A DNA stretch of 64,000 nt from Cognatilysobacter segetis (lineage in GTDB: Bacteria; Pseudomonadota; Gammaproteobacteria; Xanthomonadales; Xanthomonadaceae). Below are positions 41,770 through 57,149 of the stretch, one piece after another. Every line of letters starts with the position of its first letter. Position 1 is the first letter of the stretch. Where the stretch lies: the NCBI RefSeq assembly GCF_004359965.1, contig NZ_SMRQ01000019.1, positions 1 to 64,000 of the forward strand. The letters are read 5' to 3'. A model generated the notes under the pieces. That model had not been told where the DNA came from and did not search any database. It saw nothing but the letters and a program-made list of their open reading frames with translations. The translations under genes and the position numbers were made by a program.

Positions 41770-42837
41770 TCAGAGCGCCATGCCCTGCAGCGCCGGATGG
41801 ACGATCCGGCCGCCCTCGACGTTGATGCCGCGGGTGAGCGCGGCGTTGTCGCGCCAGTTGCCCGAGGCCAGCTTGTTCACCCACGGCAGGATGGCCGCGC
41901 AGATCGCCTGCGACGAGGTCTGCGGCACGGCGCCCGGCATGTTCGTCACGCAGAAGTGGGTCACACCCTCCTCCACGTAGGTCGGCTCCTTCCAGGTGGT
42001 CGGGCGCGACGTCTCGAAGCAGCCGCCCTGGTCGATCGCGATGTCGACGACGACCGAACCGTCCTCCATGCCCTTCAGCATCTCGCGCGTCATCACGTGC
42101 GGCGCCTTCGCGCCGGTGACGAGCACGGCGCCGATCACGAGGTCGGCCGACGCGACTTCACGCGCGACGACGTCGTGGTACGGATACAGCGCGGTGACGT
42201 TGTTGCCGAGGCGCATCATTTCGTCCATGCGGTCTTCGCGCATTTCGAAGACCGTGACGTTCGCGCCGCCAGCCGCGGCGAGCGCCGCCGACGCGCCACC
42301 GGCACGGCCCGCGCCGAACACCACGACCTTGCCGCGCTCCGTCGCCGACAGCCCGCCGAGCAGCTTGCCCTTGCCGCCCATGGGCTGGTGCAGCAGGTGC
42401 GTGCCGACCTGCACGCCGATCTTGCCGGCGATGACGGACATCGGCGCCAGCAGCGGGAGGTCGCCGTTCGGCAGTTCCACGGTCTCGAACGCGACGCCGG
42501 TCAGGCCGATGTCGAGCAGCTGCTTCGTCAGCGCCGGCTCGGCGGCCAGGTGCAGATAGCAGAACAGCAGGTGGTCCTTGCGCAGGTGTTGCAGGTCGCC
42601 GGCGATCGGCTCCTTCACCTTCACGATCAACTCGCCCTTCTCGTACAGGGCGGCCTGGTCCGGCGCGATCCTGACGCCGAGGCGGGTGTATTCGTCGTCC
42701 TTGAAGCCGCTCTTCAGGCCCGCGCCCTGCTCGAGCCACACCTCGTGGCCGCGCTTGACGAGGTCGCCGGCGGCGGCCGGCACGAGCGCGACGCGCCCTT
42801 CGAGGGTCTTGGTTTCCTTGGGTACACCGATGCGCAT
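41770..42837 (-). CDS. ald: Alanine dehydrogenase
   Basis: A 355-residue NAD-dependent enzyme interconverting alanine with pyruvate and ammonium. The start MRIGVPKETKTLEGRVALVPAA is diagnostic, with Arg and Lys substrate ligands, followed by EGRVAL. VFGAGRAGGASAALAAAGGANVTVFEMREDRM is the NAD-binding segment; here the usual GxGxxG appears as GAGRAGG. VITGAKAPHVMTREML and the ending VEGGRIVHPAL also match. Slightly shorter than typical 370 residues. The start at 42837 fits the family; a longer in-frame extension has no similarity. Divergent from trxB. Confidence 0.92.
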   Translation of the reverse strand: MRIGVPKETKTLEGRVALVPAAAGDLVKRGHEVWLEQGAGLKSGFKDDEYTRLGVRIAPDQAALYEKGELIVKVKEPIAGDLQHLRKDHLLFCYLHLAAEPALTKQLLDIGLTGVAFETVELPNGDLPLLAPMSVIAGKIGVQVGTHLLHQPMGGKGKLLGGLSATERGKVVVFGAGRAGGASAALAAAGGANVTVFEMREDRMDEMMRLGNNVTALYPYHDVVAREVASADLVIGAVLVTGAKAPHVMTREMLKGMEDGSVVVDIAIDQGGCFETSRPTTWKEPTYVEEGVTHFCVTNMPGAVPQTSSQAICAAILPWVNKLASGNWRDNAALTRGINVEGGRIVHPALQGMAL

Positions 42838-43034
42838 TGCTGTCTCCGTGGCGCCTGCGGCCACGGCGGCTGCAAAGGGCGCGGGTCTTCGGGATGAGTC
42901 GCGGTGTTTCGTCACCGCGCCTTGTGCTGCCGTCATGCGACCGCCAAGCTATGGCGCTTCCTGTCGTGCACGGCGGCGGAATGATCGGCCTGCGGGCCCA
43001 TCGATCCGCGTGCCGGAATGCACGCATCACATAA

Positions 43035-44003
<969 letters not shown>

Positions 44004-44024
44004 CCCCCGCGCCCGAGTGCGCCC

Positions 44025-45155
44025 ATGAGCCTGCGCGCGCGCTGGCTCTCGCGGCTCGACGAGGTCGACGCCGCCGCGTGGGACGCACTGGCCGGGACGG
44101 CGAATCCATTCGTCCGGCATGCCTTCCTGTCCGGCCTCGAGGCCACGGGTTGCATCCTGGCGGGGCTGGGCTGGACGCCCCGCCATCTCACGCTGTGGAA
44201 CGGCGACGTCCTGGTCGCCGCGGCACCCTGCTACGTCAAGTCGAATTCGCATGGCGAGTTCGTGTTCGACCACGCCTGGGCCCATGCCTACGCGCGCTAC
44301 GGCCTCGACTATTTTCCGAAGCTGCTCTGCGCGGTGCCCTACTCGCCCGTCACCGGCCCGCGCCTGCTCGCGCATGATCGCGAGGGTCGCGAGGCCCTTC
44401 TGCTAACGCTGCGCGCGGCCTGCGATGACGGCTACTCGTCCGCGCACGTCAACTTCCACGACGCGGACGAGGAGGCAGCCTTCGACGACGCCTGGCTCGC
44501 CCGGGTCGACGTGCAGTACCACTGGCACAACACGGCCGGCTGGCGCGACTTCGACGCGTTCCTGGGCGCCATGGACCACAAGCACCGCAAGAACATCCGG
44601 CAGGAGCGCGCGAAGGTGGGTCGCGCCGGGATCGTGTTCCGCGTCGTCCACGGCGACGAGGCGAGCGAGGATGACCTGATCGCGATGTACGGCTTCTACC
44701 GGCAGACGTTCGCCGAGTATGGCAACCGGCCGGCTATCACGCTCGCGTTCCTGCGCCATCTCGCGGCCACGATGCCGCGGGCGCTGGTCATCGTCCTTGC
44801 CGAGCGCGAAGGCCGTCCGATCGCCGGCGCTCTTTGCCTTCGCGGCGCGGACACGCTGTTCGGCCGCTACTGGGGCGCGATCGAGCACCATCCGGGCCTG
44901 CACTTCGAGACCTGCTACTACCAGGGCATCGAGTACTGCCTGCGCGAAGGGCTTGCGCGCTTCGAGCCGGGTGCGCAGGGCGAGCACAAGCTCGCGCGGG
45001 GCTTCCTGCCGACCATCGTCCGCAGCCGGCACTGGATCGCCGAGCCCGCCTTCCGCGACGCGCTCTCCCCGTGGTGCGCCGACGAGCATCAGGCGGTGCT
45101 GGGCTTTGCCCGCGGGCTGTCGGCCAGCAGCCCGTTCCGGGAAGCGACGGCGTGA
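44025..45155 (+). CDS. GNAT/FemAB-like protein of the PF04339 type
   Basis: A 376-residue cytosolic protein of the family often labelled 'peptidoglycan biosynthesis/recognition', with a FemAB-like double acyltransferase fold. Recognisable blocks: NPFVRHAFLSGLEATGC near the start, DHAWAHAYARYGLDYFPKLLCAVPYSPVTGPRLL, then HWHNTAGWRDFDAFLGAMDHKHRKNIRQERAKV and CYYQGIEYCLREGLARFEPGAQGEHKLARGF. By analogy with FemAB it may transfer an aminoacyl group from tRNA, which would fit its neighbour aat, another aminoacyl-tRNA-dependent transferase whose start overlaps this stop. The biochemical function is not established. Confidence 0.82.
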   Translation: MSLRARWLSRLDEVDAAAWDALAGTANPFVRHAFLSGLEATGCILAGLGWTPRHLTLWNGDVLVAAAPCYVKSNSHGEFVFDHAWAHAYARYGLDYFPKLLCAVPYSPVTGPRLLAHDREGREALLLTLRAACDDGYSSAHVNFHDADEEAAFDDAWLARVDVQYHWHNTAGWRDFDAFLGAMDHKHRKNIRQERAKVGRAGIVFRVVHGDEASEDDLIAMYGFYRQTFAEYGNRPAITLAFLRHLAATMPRALVIVLAEREGRPIAGALCLRGADTLFGRYWGAIEHHPGLHFETCYYQGIEYCLREGLARFEPGAQGEHKLARGFLPTIVRSRHWIAEPAFRDALSPWCADEHQAVLGFARGLSASSPFREATA

Positions 45156-45898
45156 GCCCGCTTCCGATCGCGCGGCTGGGCGTCGATCCGGCCGCGCGGT
45201 TCCCCGATCCGGCCCGCGCGTTGAGCGAGCCCGACGGTTTGCTCGCCGCCGGCGGCGACCTGCATCCGGTGCGCCTGCTCAATGCCTACCGCGCGGGCAT
45301 TTTCCCCTGGTTTTCGGAAGGCGAGCCGCCGCTGTGGTGGAGTCCCGATCCACGCACGGTCTTCCGCACCGACCACGTCGCGACGTCGCGGCGTTTCCGC
45401 CGCGGCCTCCGACGAAGCGACTGGGTGCTCCGCGCCGACACCGCATTCGACGCGGTGATCGAGGCTTGCGCGGGCATCCCCCGGCCCGGCCAACGGGGGA
45501 CGTGGATCACGCCCGCGATGCAGGCCGCCTACATCGAGTTGCATCGCCTTGGGCACGCCCACTGCGTCGAGGCGTGGTCCGGCGAGGCGCTGGTCGGCGG
45601 CATCTACGGCGTGGCGATCGGCCGGATGTTCTTCGGCGAGAGCATGTTCAGCCGTCGGCCCGACGGCTCGAAGGTGGCGATCGCGGGCCTCGCGCACCGG
45701 CTGCACGGTTGGGGCTGGCCGCTGATCGACGCGCAGGTCGAGAACCCGCATCTGCTCGCGCTCGGCGCGGAGCGGTGGGAGCGGCCACGATTCCTGCAGG
45801 CGGTCGCCACCCTGACGGCCGACGCCGGCGCAGCCGGGGCGTGGACGGCGCGATTCGGCGAACTGCCCGCGTGCGAGCTCGCCGACCCGGTCGCCTGA
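45152..45898 (+). CDS. aat: Leucyl/phenylalanyl-tRNA-protein transferase
   Basis: A 248-residue enzyme that adds Leu or Phe to proteins with N-terminal Arg or Lys, marking them for ClpS-ClpAP degradation. Family blocks: [75 protein letters not shown], and [20 protein letters not shown]. The GTG start overlaps the preceding stop (GTGA), so it is translationally coupled. The clpS and clpA genes lie just 370 bp downstream on the other strand, putting the complete N-degron pathway in one place. Confidence 0.95.
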   Translation: MSPLPIARLGVDPAARFPDPARALSEPDGLLAAGGDLHPVRLLNAYRAGIFPWFSEGEPPLWWSPDPRTVFRTDHVATSRRFRRGLRRSDWVLRADTAFDAVIEACAGIPRPGQRGTWITPAMQAAYIELHRLGHAHCVEAWSGEALVGGIYGVAIGRMFFGESMFSRRPDGSKVAIAGLAHRLHGWGWPLIDAQVENPHLLALGAERWERPRFLQAVATLTADAGAAGAWTARFGELPACELADPVA

Positions 45899-45986
45899 CG
45901 GCCGCTTTTGCGCGTATTCACGCCCGCGTGGCACAATCCACCGCTTAACGAGCCCGCTCCGGACTCCAGAGACCCATCAGGAACCC

Positions 45987-46205
45987 ATGGCAAAAGACGA
46001 CGTGATCGAATTCGAAGGCACCGTGTCGGAGACTCTTCCGAACACGATGTTCCGCGTTCGCCTCGAAAACGGCCACGAGATCATTGCCCACATCTCCGGT
46101 CGCATGCGGAAGAACTACATCCGCATCCTCACCGGCGATCGGGTCAAGGTCGAGATGACTCCGTACGACCTCACCAAGGGCCGCATCACCTACCGCATGA
46201 AGTAA
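45987..46205 (+). CDS. infA: Translation initiation factor IF-1
   Basis: A 72-residue single S1/OB-fold protein that occupies the ribosomal A site during initiation. The sequence [32 protein letters not shown]...[36 protein letters not shown] is almost invariant in gammaproteobacteria. It is placed after aat as in E. coli and is followed by a strong terminator; convergent with clpA. Confidence 0.97.
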   Translation: MAKDDVIEFEGTVSETLPNTMFRVRLENGHEIIAHISGRMRKNYIRILTGDRVKVEMTPYDLTKGRITYRMK

Positions 46206-46228
46206 CCGCGGCGATGCAGGCATGAAAT

Positions 46229-46253
46229 AGGCGGCCCGAAGGCCGCCTTTTTC
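46229..46253 (+). terminator. Rho-independent terminator after infA
   Basis: GGCGGCC, loop CGAA, GGCCGCC followed by TTTTT, 24 bp after the infA stop. It may also limit read-through from the convergent clpA, although the minus-strand side has only a short T-run. Confidence 0.93.
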
Positions 46254-46267
46254 GTTCCGGGCTCCCG

Positions 46268-48550
<2,283 letters not shown>

Positions 48551-48613
48551 GGTGGAGGCCTCCGAAGCGTCTGCGATGCTAGATGGGGTCCGGCACCGCG
48601 GTTTAAACCGCTT

Positions 48614-48946
48614 TTAGGCCTGTTCCATCGTGCACAGCAAGGGATGCTGGTTCAGTCTTGCGTATTCGTTCACCTGCGACACTTTCGATTCGGCAATCTC
48701 GCGCGTGAAAACCCCGCAAACGCCGCGCCCGCGGGTGTGCACGTGGAGCATGACCTGGGTCGCTTTTTCGATATTCAGCGCGAAAAAACGCATCAGGACG
48801 TCGACGACGAAATCCATCGGCGTGTAGTCGTCGTTCAGCAACAGGACGGAGTACATCGGCGGCGGCGCGACTTCGGGCCGGCCGGTCTCGACGGCGAGGC
48901 CGTGCTGACCGTGATGATCGTGTTCGTGCGGGATGTGCTTCGGCAT
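48614..48946 (-). CDS. clpS: ClpS adaptor protein
   Basis: A 110-residue adaptor that hands N-degron proteins to ClpA. After a His-rich disordered N-terminus ([16 protein letters not shown]), the core is complete: [24 protein letters not shown] with the N-degron-binding NDDYTPM, then [32 protein letters not shown]. The start at 48946 matches the family; the longer frame lacks homology. The His-rich tail is longer than usual. Confidence 0.95.
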   Translation of the reverse strand: MPKHIPHEHDHHGQHGLAVETGRPEVAPPPMYSVLLLNDDYTPMDFVVDVLMRFFALNIEKATQVMLHVHTRGRGVCGVFTREIAESKVSQVNEYARLNQHPLLCTMEQA

Positions 48947-49121
48947 CGAGGCAGTATAAATCCCGGCTCGTGGACGACCGCCGCGAACGGCCGGCAGAAT
49001 GCCGCTTCGCATCATTGGACCCGATCATGCCGGCGACCTTCCGCCCGACCGTTCCCGAGCTGGCACTGTGCATTCCGCCGATCGCGCAGCCTGCGACCGC
49101 CGTCGTGGGGCGCGACGCCCG

Positions 49122-49598
49122 ATGACCGCCGACCCCCGCTTCTGGCAGCCGGACGTCACCGTCGCCACGGTCGTCGTCGACGGCGGCCGCGTGCTGGTGG
49201 TCGAGGAGCGCGTGGAGGGTCGGCTGGTGCTGAACCAGCCCGCCGGCCATCTCGAGCCCGATGAGCCGATCGTCGACGCCGCCATCCGTGAAACGCGCGA
49301 GGAAACCGGCTGGGACGTGCGGCCCACCGCGTTCGTCGGCGCGTACCAGTGGAAGGCGCCGTCCGTCAGCCTCGGCGGCGCGGAGCGCACCTACGTCCGC
49401 TTCGCCTTCGTCGCCGAGCCGTTGCACTTCGATCCGGCGCGCGAGCTCGACGAGGGCATCGTGCGCGCCGTCTGGATGACGCCCGCCGAGCTGCGGGCGG
49501 CGTCGTCCCGCCATCGCAGCCCGCTGGTATGGCGGGTGGTCGAGGACGCACTGGCCGGGCGGCGCTATCCCCTCGAGCTGGTGCGGGCGCTGGGCTGA
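49122..49598 (+). CDS. nudJ: NUDIX hydrolase, NudJ-like
   Basis: A 158-residue Nudix hydrolase. The Nudix box is [23 protein letters not shown] (G-x5-E-x7-REUxEExGU), about residues 46-68. It begins with [20 protein letters not shown] and has NQPAGHLE, as in NudJ, which hydrolyses nucleoside and thiamine phosphates. In E. coli nudJ (ymfB) is upstream of mnmA and hflD, exactly the order here. The start at 49122 is chosen by homology; its end overlaps the mnmA start by one base (TGATG). Confidence 0.9.
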   Translation: MTADPRFWQPDVTVATVVVDGGRVLVVEERVEGRLVLNQPAGHLEPDEPIVDAAIRETREETGWDVRPTAFVGAYQWKAPSVSLGGAERTYVRFAFVAEPLHFDPARELDEGIVRAVWMTPAELRAASSRHRSPLVWRVVEDALAGRRYPLELVRALG

Positions 49599-50710
49599 TG
49601 GCGGTGGCCCGCACCATCGTGGGCATGTCGGGCGGCGTCGATTCGTCGGTCGCGGCGCTGCGCCTGCGCGACGCCGGCGAGCCGATCGCGGGCCTCTTCA
49701 TGTCGAACTGGGCGGACGACGGCAGCGGCGAGTGCCGCGCGGAGGACGACCGCCGTGATGCGGTCGCGGTGTGCGGCCGACTGGGCATTCCGATCCATTT
49801 CCGCGATTTCTCGGGCGAATACTGGGCCGGCGTCTTCGAGCACTTCGTCGCCGAGTACGCCGTGGGCCGCACGCCCAACCCCGACGTGCTCTGCAACCGC
49901 GAGATCAAGTTCAAGCATTTCCTCGACGCCGCGCGCGAGCTCGGCGCCGAGCGCATCGCGACGGGACACTACGCGCGCGTGGCGCACGCGCACGACCGCT
50001 GGCGCCTGCTGCGCGCCGTCGACCGCAGCAAGGACCAGACCTACTTCCTGCACCAGCTCGGCCAGCCGCAACTGGCGTCCACCCTGGTCCCGCTGGGCGA
50101 GCTGCCGAAGGCGGACGTGCGACAAATCGCCGCCGCGGCCGGTCTGCCGACGGCCGCCAAGAAGGATTCCACCGGGATCTGCTTCATCGGCGAGCGCGAC
50201 TTCCGCGACTTCCTCGGCCGCTACCTGCCCGCGCGCGAGGGCGAGATCCTGACCCCGGCCGGCGAACGCGTGGGACGCCACCCCGGCGTCTTCTTCTACA
50301 CGCTGGGCCAGCGCGAAGGCCTGCAGATCGGTGGCGTGCGCGGCCGGCCCGCGGCGCCGTGGTACGTGGTGGGCAAGGACGTTGCCTCGAACGTGCTCTA
50401 CGTCGAACAGGGCACCGACAACCCGTGGCTGATGTCCACCCGGCTGTTGACCGGTGCCGCGCACTGGATCGCGGGTGCGCCGCCGGCGGCCGTGTTCGAA
50501 TGCACCGCGCAGACGCGCTACCGCCAGAATGACGAGCCGTGCCGCGTGCAGGTGCGCGAAGATGGCCGCCTGGCGGTCGCGTTCGCGCGGCCACAGCGCG
50601 CGGTGACGCCCGGGCAGTCGCTCGTGCTCTATGCCGGCGACGAATGCCTCGGCGGCGCCGTGATCGATGCCACCGACGCGCCCCTCGACTCCCTTCCGGA
50701 CGCCGCATGA
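49598..50710 (+). CDS. mnmA: tRNA-specific 2-thiouridylase MnmA
   Basis: A 370-residue enzyme that inserts sulfur at U34 of Lys, Glu and Gln tRNAs. PP-loop GMSGGVDSS at 9-17; catalytic cysteines Cys99 (PDVLCN) and Cys195 ([16 protein letters not shown]); the tRNA-recognition and C-terminal beta-barrel regions are intact. It is translationally linked to nudJ upstream (TGATG) and hflD downstream (ATGA). It is a housekeeping gene of normal length. Confidence 0.97.
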   Translation: MAVARTIVGMSGGVDSSVAALRLRDAGEPIAGLFMSNWADDGSGECRAEDDRRDAVAVCGRLGIPIHFRDFSGEYWAGVFEHFVAEYAVGRTPNPDVLCNREIKFKHFLDAARELGAERIATGHYARVAHAHDRWRLLRAVDRSKDQTYFLHQLGQPQLASTLVPLGELPKADVRQIAAAAGLPTAAKKDSTGICFIGERDFRDFLGRYLPAREGEILTPAGERVGRHPGVFFYTLGQREGLQIGGVRGRPAAPWYVVGKDVASNVLYVEQGTDNPWLMSTRLLTGAAHWIAGAPPAAVFECTAQTRYRQNDEPCRVQVREDGRLAVAFARPQRAVTPGQSLVLYAGDECLGGAVIDATDAPLDSLPDAA

Positions 50711-51357
50711 CCCGTACCACGTCGGAAATCGCCGCCTCGATGGCCACGGTCGAACCGATCTACGACCGCGTCGTGGCGCTCGCCGGGCTCCTGCAGGCGC
50801 TGGCGCAGGTGCGCCGCGTCGCCGACACCGGCGAGGCGAACGAGGACATCCTCGCCACGTGCATCGACTCGCTGTTCCGCTTCGACGCCCGCACCACCGC
50901 CGACGTCTACGGCGGCCTGGAGAACGTGCGGCCCGGCCTGCTGCTGCTGCGCGACTACCTGTCCGGCGCCAATCGGGACGAGCAACTCGCTCGCCTGTCG
51001 CTGGCGGTGATGCAGCTGGAGCGACGCTTCGTCCGCGATACATCGATGACGGATCGGGTGCGTCGCGGGCTGCAGGAGATCCAGTTCCAGGCCGAGCGCG
51101 AAGGCCCCACGCACCCCGAGGTGCTCGCCCCGATCGGCCAGCTTTACGCGAAGACGCTGAGCACGCTCCGCCCGCGCGTGCTCGTGCAGGGCAACCCGCA
51201 CTATCTCGGGCAGCCGGCGGTGGTCGCGGAAGTACGTGCCGCCCTGCTGGCGGCGGTCCGTTCGGCGGTGCTGTGGCGCCAGCGCGGCGGCAGCCTCTGG
51301 GATCTGGCGCTCCAGCGCCGCCGGATGCTGGCGGCCGTGGACGCGCACCTCGGCTGA
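50707..51357 (+). CDS. hflD: HflD homologue
   Basis: A 216-residue, mostly helical membrane-associated protein. In E. coli HflD binds phage lambda CII and lowers lysogeny; its normal role is unclear. Conserved parts: [60 protein letters not shown], and the late [35 protein letters not shown]. It overlaps mnmA by four bases as in other genomes. In enterobacteria purB follows; here acnA does. Confidence 0.93.
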   Translation: MTRTTSEIAASMATVEPIYDRVVALAGLLQALAQVRRVADTGEANEDILATCIDSLFRFDARTTADVYGGLENVRPGLLLLRDYLSGANRDEQLARLSLAVMQLERRFVRDTSMTDRVRRGLQEIQFQAEREGPTHPEVLAPIGQLYAKTLSTLRPRVLVQGNPHYLGQPAVVAEVRAALLAAVRSAVLWRQRGGSLWDLALQRRRMLAAVDAHLG

Positions 51358-51476
51358 GGCTGCCGGAAGGCGGGCGGATACGGCATAATTAGCCGGTTTT
51401 CCGCGGTGATTCGTTCCGGACGGCCCCGGGCCTCCGATGCAGACCGCCGTGCCCCTGCCGCCTCCCTGGAGCCCCC

Positions 51477-54233
<2,757 letters not shown>

Positions 54234-54267
54234 CGTTCGCCCGCTGCGGCGGGCGCGGCGTCACAGC

Positions 54268-54298
54268 GACGGGGTGCTTCGGCGCCCCGTCGTCGTTT
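54268..54298 (+). terminator. Terminator after acnA with UUCG loop
   Basis: GACGGGGTGC, loop TTCG, GCGCCCCGTC (one G-U pair) followed by GTCGTTT, 34 bp after the acnA stop. An additional GC hairpin CGCCCGC/GCGGGCG precedes it at about 54238-54255. Confidence 0.88.
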
Positions 54299-54443
54299 GG
54301 GCCGGGCTGGCGCCGGCGCCGGGCGGCGGATGGCCGCGCTGCATCGCGCCTTGCGACCGCTGCGAGGCCTATGTTCCAATCGAACGACCGTACGCTGCCG
54401 CACCGTGGCTGCCTTCGACGGGGCGAACCAAGGGGAAAATCGA

Positions 54444-56126
54444 ATGACGCTAGACCGGCCCTGGCTGGCGAGCTATCCCGCCGGTGTACCGGCCGAGATC
54501 GACGTCGACGAGTATCCGTCGATCGTCGCCGTCCTCCAGACCGCGATCGAGAAATACCGCGACCGGCCCGCGTTCTCGAATCTCGGCAAGACCCTGTCGT
54601 ACGCCGACATCGACACGCTGAGCGCGCGTTTCGCGGCGTACCTGCTGGGCGAGCTGAAGCTCAAGCGCGGCGATCGCGTCGCGATCATGATGCCGAACTG
54701 CCTGCAGTACCCGATCGCGCTGTTCGGCACGTTGCGCGCCGGGCTCACGGTGGTGAACGTCAATCCGATGTACACCGCGCGCGAGCTGCACCACCAGCTC
54801 GTCGACGCCGGCGCCGTGGCCATCCTGGTGATGGACAACTTCGCGCACACGGTGCAGGAGGTGCTGCACGAGACGCCGCTGAAGCACGTCATTACGACGG
54901 CGCTCGGCGACTGCCTCGATTTCCCGAAGCGTTCCGTCGTCAACTTCGTGGTTCGCTACGTCAAGAAGATGGTGCCGGATTACGACATCCCGCACGCCGT
55001 GCGCTTCAACGACGTGATCGAGGCCGGCGCAGGCCTGCCGTTCGACGATGCCGGCGTGGACATCGGTCCCGAGGACATCGCGTTCCTGCAGTACACCGGC
55101 GGCACCACGGGCGTCGCCAAGGGCGCGATGCTGACGCATCGCAACCTCGTCGCGAACATGCAGCAGGCCGCAGCCTGGATCGGCACCAACGTCAGCTACG
55201 GCGAGGAAACCATCATCACCGCGCTGCCGCTGTATCACATCTTCGCGTTGACGGCGAACGGGCTCGTCTTCATGAAGTTCGGCGGCCACAACTACATGAT
55301 CACGAACCCGCGCGACATGCCGGGCTTCGTGAAGGAGCTCCGCCACACCCGGTTCACGGCGATTACCGGCGTCAACACGCTCTTCAACGGCCTGCTGAAC
55401 ACGCCGGGCTTCGACAAGATCGATTTCTCCGCCCTGCACCTGACCCTCGGCGGCGGTATGGCCGTGCAGCGCTCGGTTGCCGAGCGCTGGAAGCAGGCGA
55501 CCGGTTCCACGCTGGTGGAGGCCTACGGCCTGACCGAGACGTCGCCCGCCGCCTGCATCAACCCGATGGACCTGCCCGAGTACAACGGCGCGATCGGCCT
55601 GCCGATCCCCTCCACCGACGCGTGCGTCAAGGATGACGAAGGCCGCATGCTGCCGGCCGGCGAAATTGGCGAGCTGTGCATCAAGGGCCCGCAGGTGATG
55701 CGCGGTTACTGGAACCGCCCGCAGGAGACCGCCAACGTCATCGATGCGGACGGCTGGCTGCACACCGGCGACATGGCGCGGATGGACGATCGCGGCTTTT
55801 TCTACATCGTCGATCGCAAGAAGGACATGATCCTGGTGTCCGGCTTCAACGTGTACCCGAACGAAGTGGAAGACGTCATCGCGATGATGCCGCAGGTGCT
55901 GGAGGTCGCAGCTGTCGGCGTGCCGGACGAGAAGTCGGGCGAGGCGGTCAAGGTCGTGATCGTGCCGAAGGACCCGTCGCTCACCGCCGAGCAGGTGATC
56001 GCGCACGCGCGCGAAAACCTGACGGGTTACAAACTGCCGCGCTACGTCGAGTTCCGCAAGGAATTGCCGAAGACCAATGTCGGCAAGATCCTGCGCCGCG
56101 AACTGCGGGTGCCTGCAACGGCGTGA
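54444..56126 (+). CDS. rpfB: Long-chain fatty acid-CoA ligase (RpfB/FadD)
   Basis: A 560-residue AMP-forming acyl-CoA synthetase. The AMP-binding loop YTGGTTGVAKGAMLTH is at 217-232; ALPLYHIFALT, EAYGLTETSP, WLHTGDMARMD and the adenylation lysine in NVGKILRREL are all present. In Xanthomonas RpfB is the FadD homologue in the rpf cluster; it activates fatty acids and is involved in turnover of DSF signals. The start at 54444 follows AAGGGGA. It has its own terminator at 56155-56181 and is followed by rpfF after 149 bp. Confidence 0.94.
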   Translation: MTLDRPWLASYPAGVPAEIDVDEYPSIVAVLQTAIEKYRDRPAFSNLGKTLSYADIDTLSARFAAYLLGELKLKRGDRVAIMMPNCLQYPIALFGTLRAGLTVVNVNPMYTARELHHQLVDAGAVAILVMDNFAHTVQEVLHETPLKHVITTALGDCLDFPKRSVVNFVVRYVKKMVPDYDIPHAVRFNDVIEAGAGLPFDDAGVDIGPEDIAFLQYTGGTTGVAKGAMLTHRNLVANMQQAAAWIGTNVSYGEETIITALPLYHIFALTANGLVFMKFGGHNYMITNPRDMPGFVKELRHTRFTAITGVNTLFNGLLNTPGFDKIDFSALHLTLGGGMAVQRSVAERWKQATGSTLVEAYGLTETSPAACINPMDLPEYNGAIGLPIPSTDACVKDDEGRMLPAGEIGELCIKGPQVMRGYWNRPQETANVIDADGWLHTGDMARMDDRGFFYIVDRKKDMILVSGFNVYPNEVEDVIAMMPQVLEVAAVGVPDEKSGEAVKVVIVPKDPSLTAEQVIAHARENLTGYKLPRYVEFRKELPKTNVGKILRRELRVPATA

Positions 56127-56154
56127 TGGATTTACGTCGCGTCTGACGTGCCCG

Positions 56155-56181
56155 GGCCCGCCTCGCGCGGGCCTGTCTTTT
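56155..56181 (+). terminator. Terminator after rpfB
   Basis: GGCCCGC, loop CTCGC, GCGGGCC followed by TGTCTTTT, 29 bp after the rpfB stop. This separates rpfB from rpfF, so rpfF probably has its own promoter in the next 95 bp. Confidence 0.82.
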
Positions 56182-56275
56182 GCATGCGCGCGCGGGGTGT
56201 ACGATCGACCGGTGGGCACCACCCGATCGCCCGCGCCCACCGGCATCCGCGGGCGGTTCCCTATTGAGGACCCGC

Positions 56276-57139
56276 ATGATGAGCACGAACGAACCGCTGT
56301 ACCGCGCCCGCACCTACCCCACCGTCCGGGTCGAGACCGACGCAGGGGGAAGCCAATGGCTCTTCATGCACGCGGATCACGCGACGGGCGTGCGGCCCTG
56401 CTTCCGGCGCGAACTGATGCACGACATGTGGTCGATGCTGTCGGAGGTCAACGCACCGCAGCCGCGCGCGTCGACCAGCCCGCTCCGCCATGTCGTGCTC
56501 GCGTCCGACGCGCCCGGCGCGTTCAATCTCGGCGGCGACCTCGCGTTGTTCGCGAGCCTGATCCGTGCCGGCGACCGCGAGGGACTCATGGATTACGCGA
56601 CCCGGTGCGTCGACGGCGTGCACCTGCTGCACGACGGACTGGGCGGCGACGTGCGCAGCATCGCGCTGGTCCAGGGCGATGCCCTCGGCGGCGGCATGGA
56701 ACTGGCCCTCGCCTGCCAAGTGATCGTCGCCGAGGAAGGCACCGAGATGGGCCTGCCCGAGGTGCTGTTCGGCCTGGTCCCCGGCATGGGCGCCTATTCG
56801 TTCCTGAGCCGGCGCGTTTCGCCGCAAAAGGCGGAACGCCTGATCCTCGAGGGCCGGATCCTGCCGGTGGAAGAGCTGCACCGCATGGGCATCGTGGACA
56901 TCGTGGTGCCGCGCGGCGAAGGCGAGCGGGCGGTCCGCGAACTGATCCAGCAGGAGCAGCGCGCGCCGCATGCGCACCTCGCGCTCAATCGCGTGCGGCG
57001 CCTCGCGCAAGCCGTGACCTACGACGAGCTGCTGTCGATCACCGCGGTCTGGGTCGACGCCGCGCTGGCGCTGGGCGACCGCTCGCTGCGCGCGATGGAG
57101 CGCATCGTGCGGGCGCAGGCACGCCGTTCGGCGCGCTGA
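56276..57139 (+). CDS. rpfF: DSF synthase RpfF
   Basis: A 287-residue crotonase-fold enzyme that makes the diffusible signal factor, a cis-2-unsaturated fatty acid, from acyl-ACP by combined thioesterase and dehydratase activity. The two catalytic glutamates are in ALGGGMELALAC and MGLPEVLFGLVPGMGAYSF. Counting from the second ATG (56279) they become Glu141 and Glu161, the numbers established for the Xanthomonas enzyme. HVVLASDAPGAFNLGGDLALF supplies the oxyanion region. GAGGA (56266-56270) serves either start. It converges on rpfC with only 10 bp between stops, the standard xanthomonad layout. Confidence 0.96.
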   Translation: MMSTNEPLYRARTYPTVRVETDAGGSQWLFMHADHATGVRPCFRRELMHDMWSMLSEVNAPQPRASTSPLRHVVLASDAPGAFNLGGDLALFASLIRAGDREGLMDYATRCVDGVHLLHDGLGGDVRSIALVQGDALGGGMELALACQVIVAEEGTEMGLPEVLFGLVPGMGAYSFLSRRVSPQKAERLILEGRILPVEELHRMGIVDIVVPRGEGERAVRELIQQEQRAPHAHLALNRVRRLAQAVTYDELLSITAVWVDAALALGDRSLRAMERIVRAQARRSAR

Positions 57140-57149
57140 CCGGAATGGT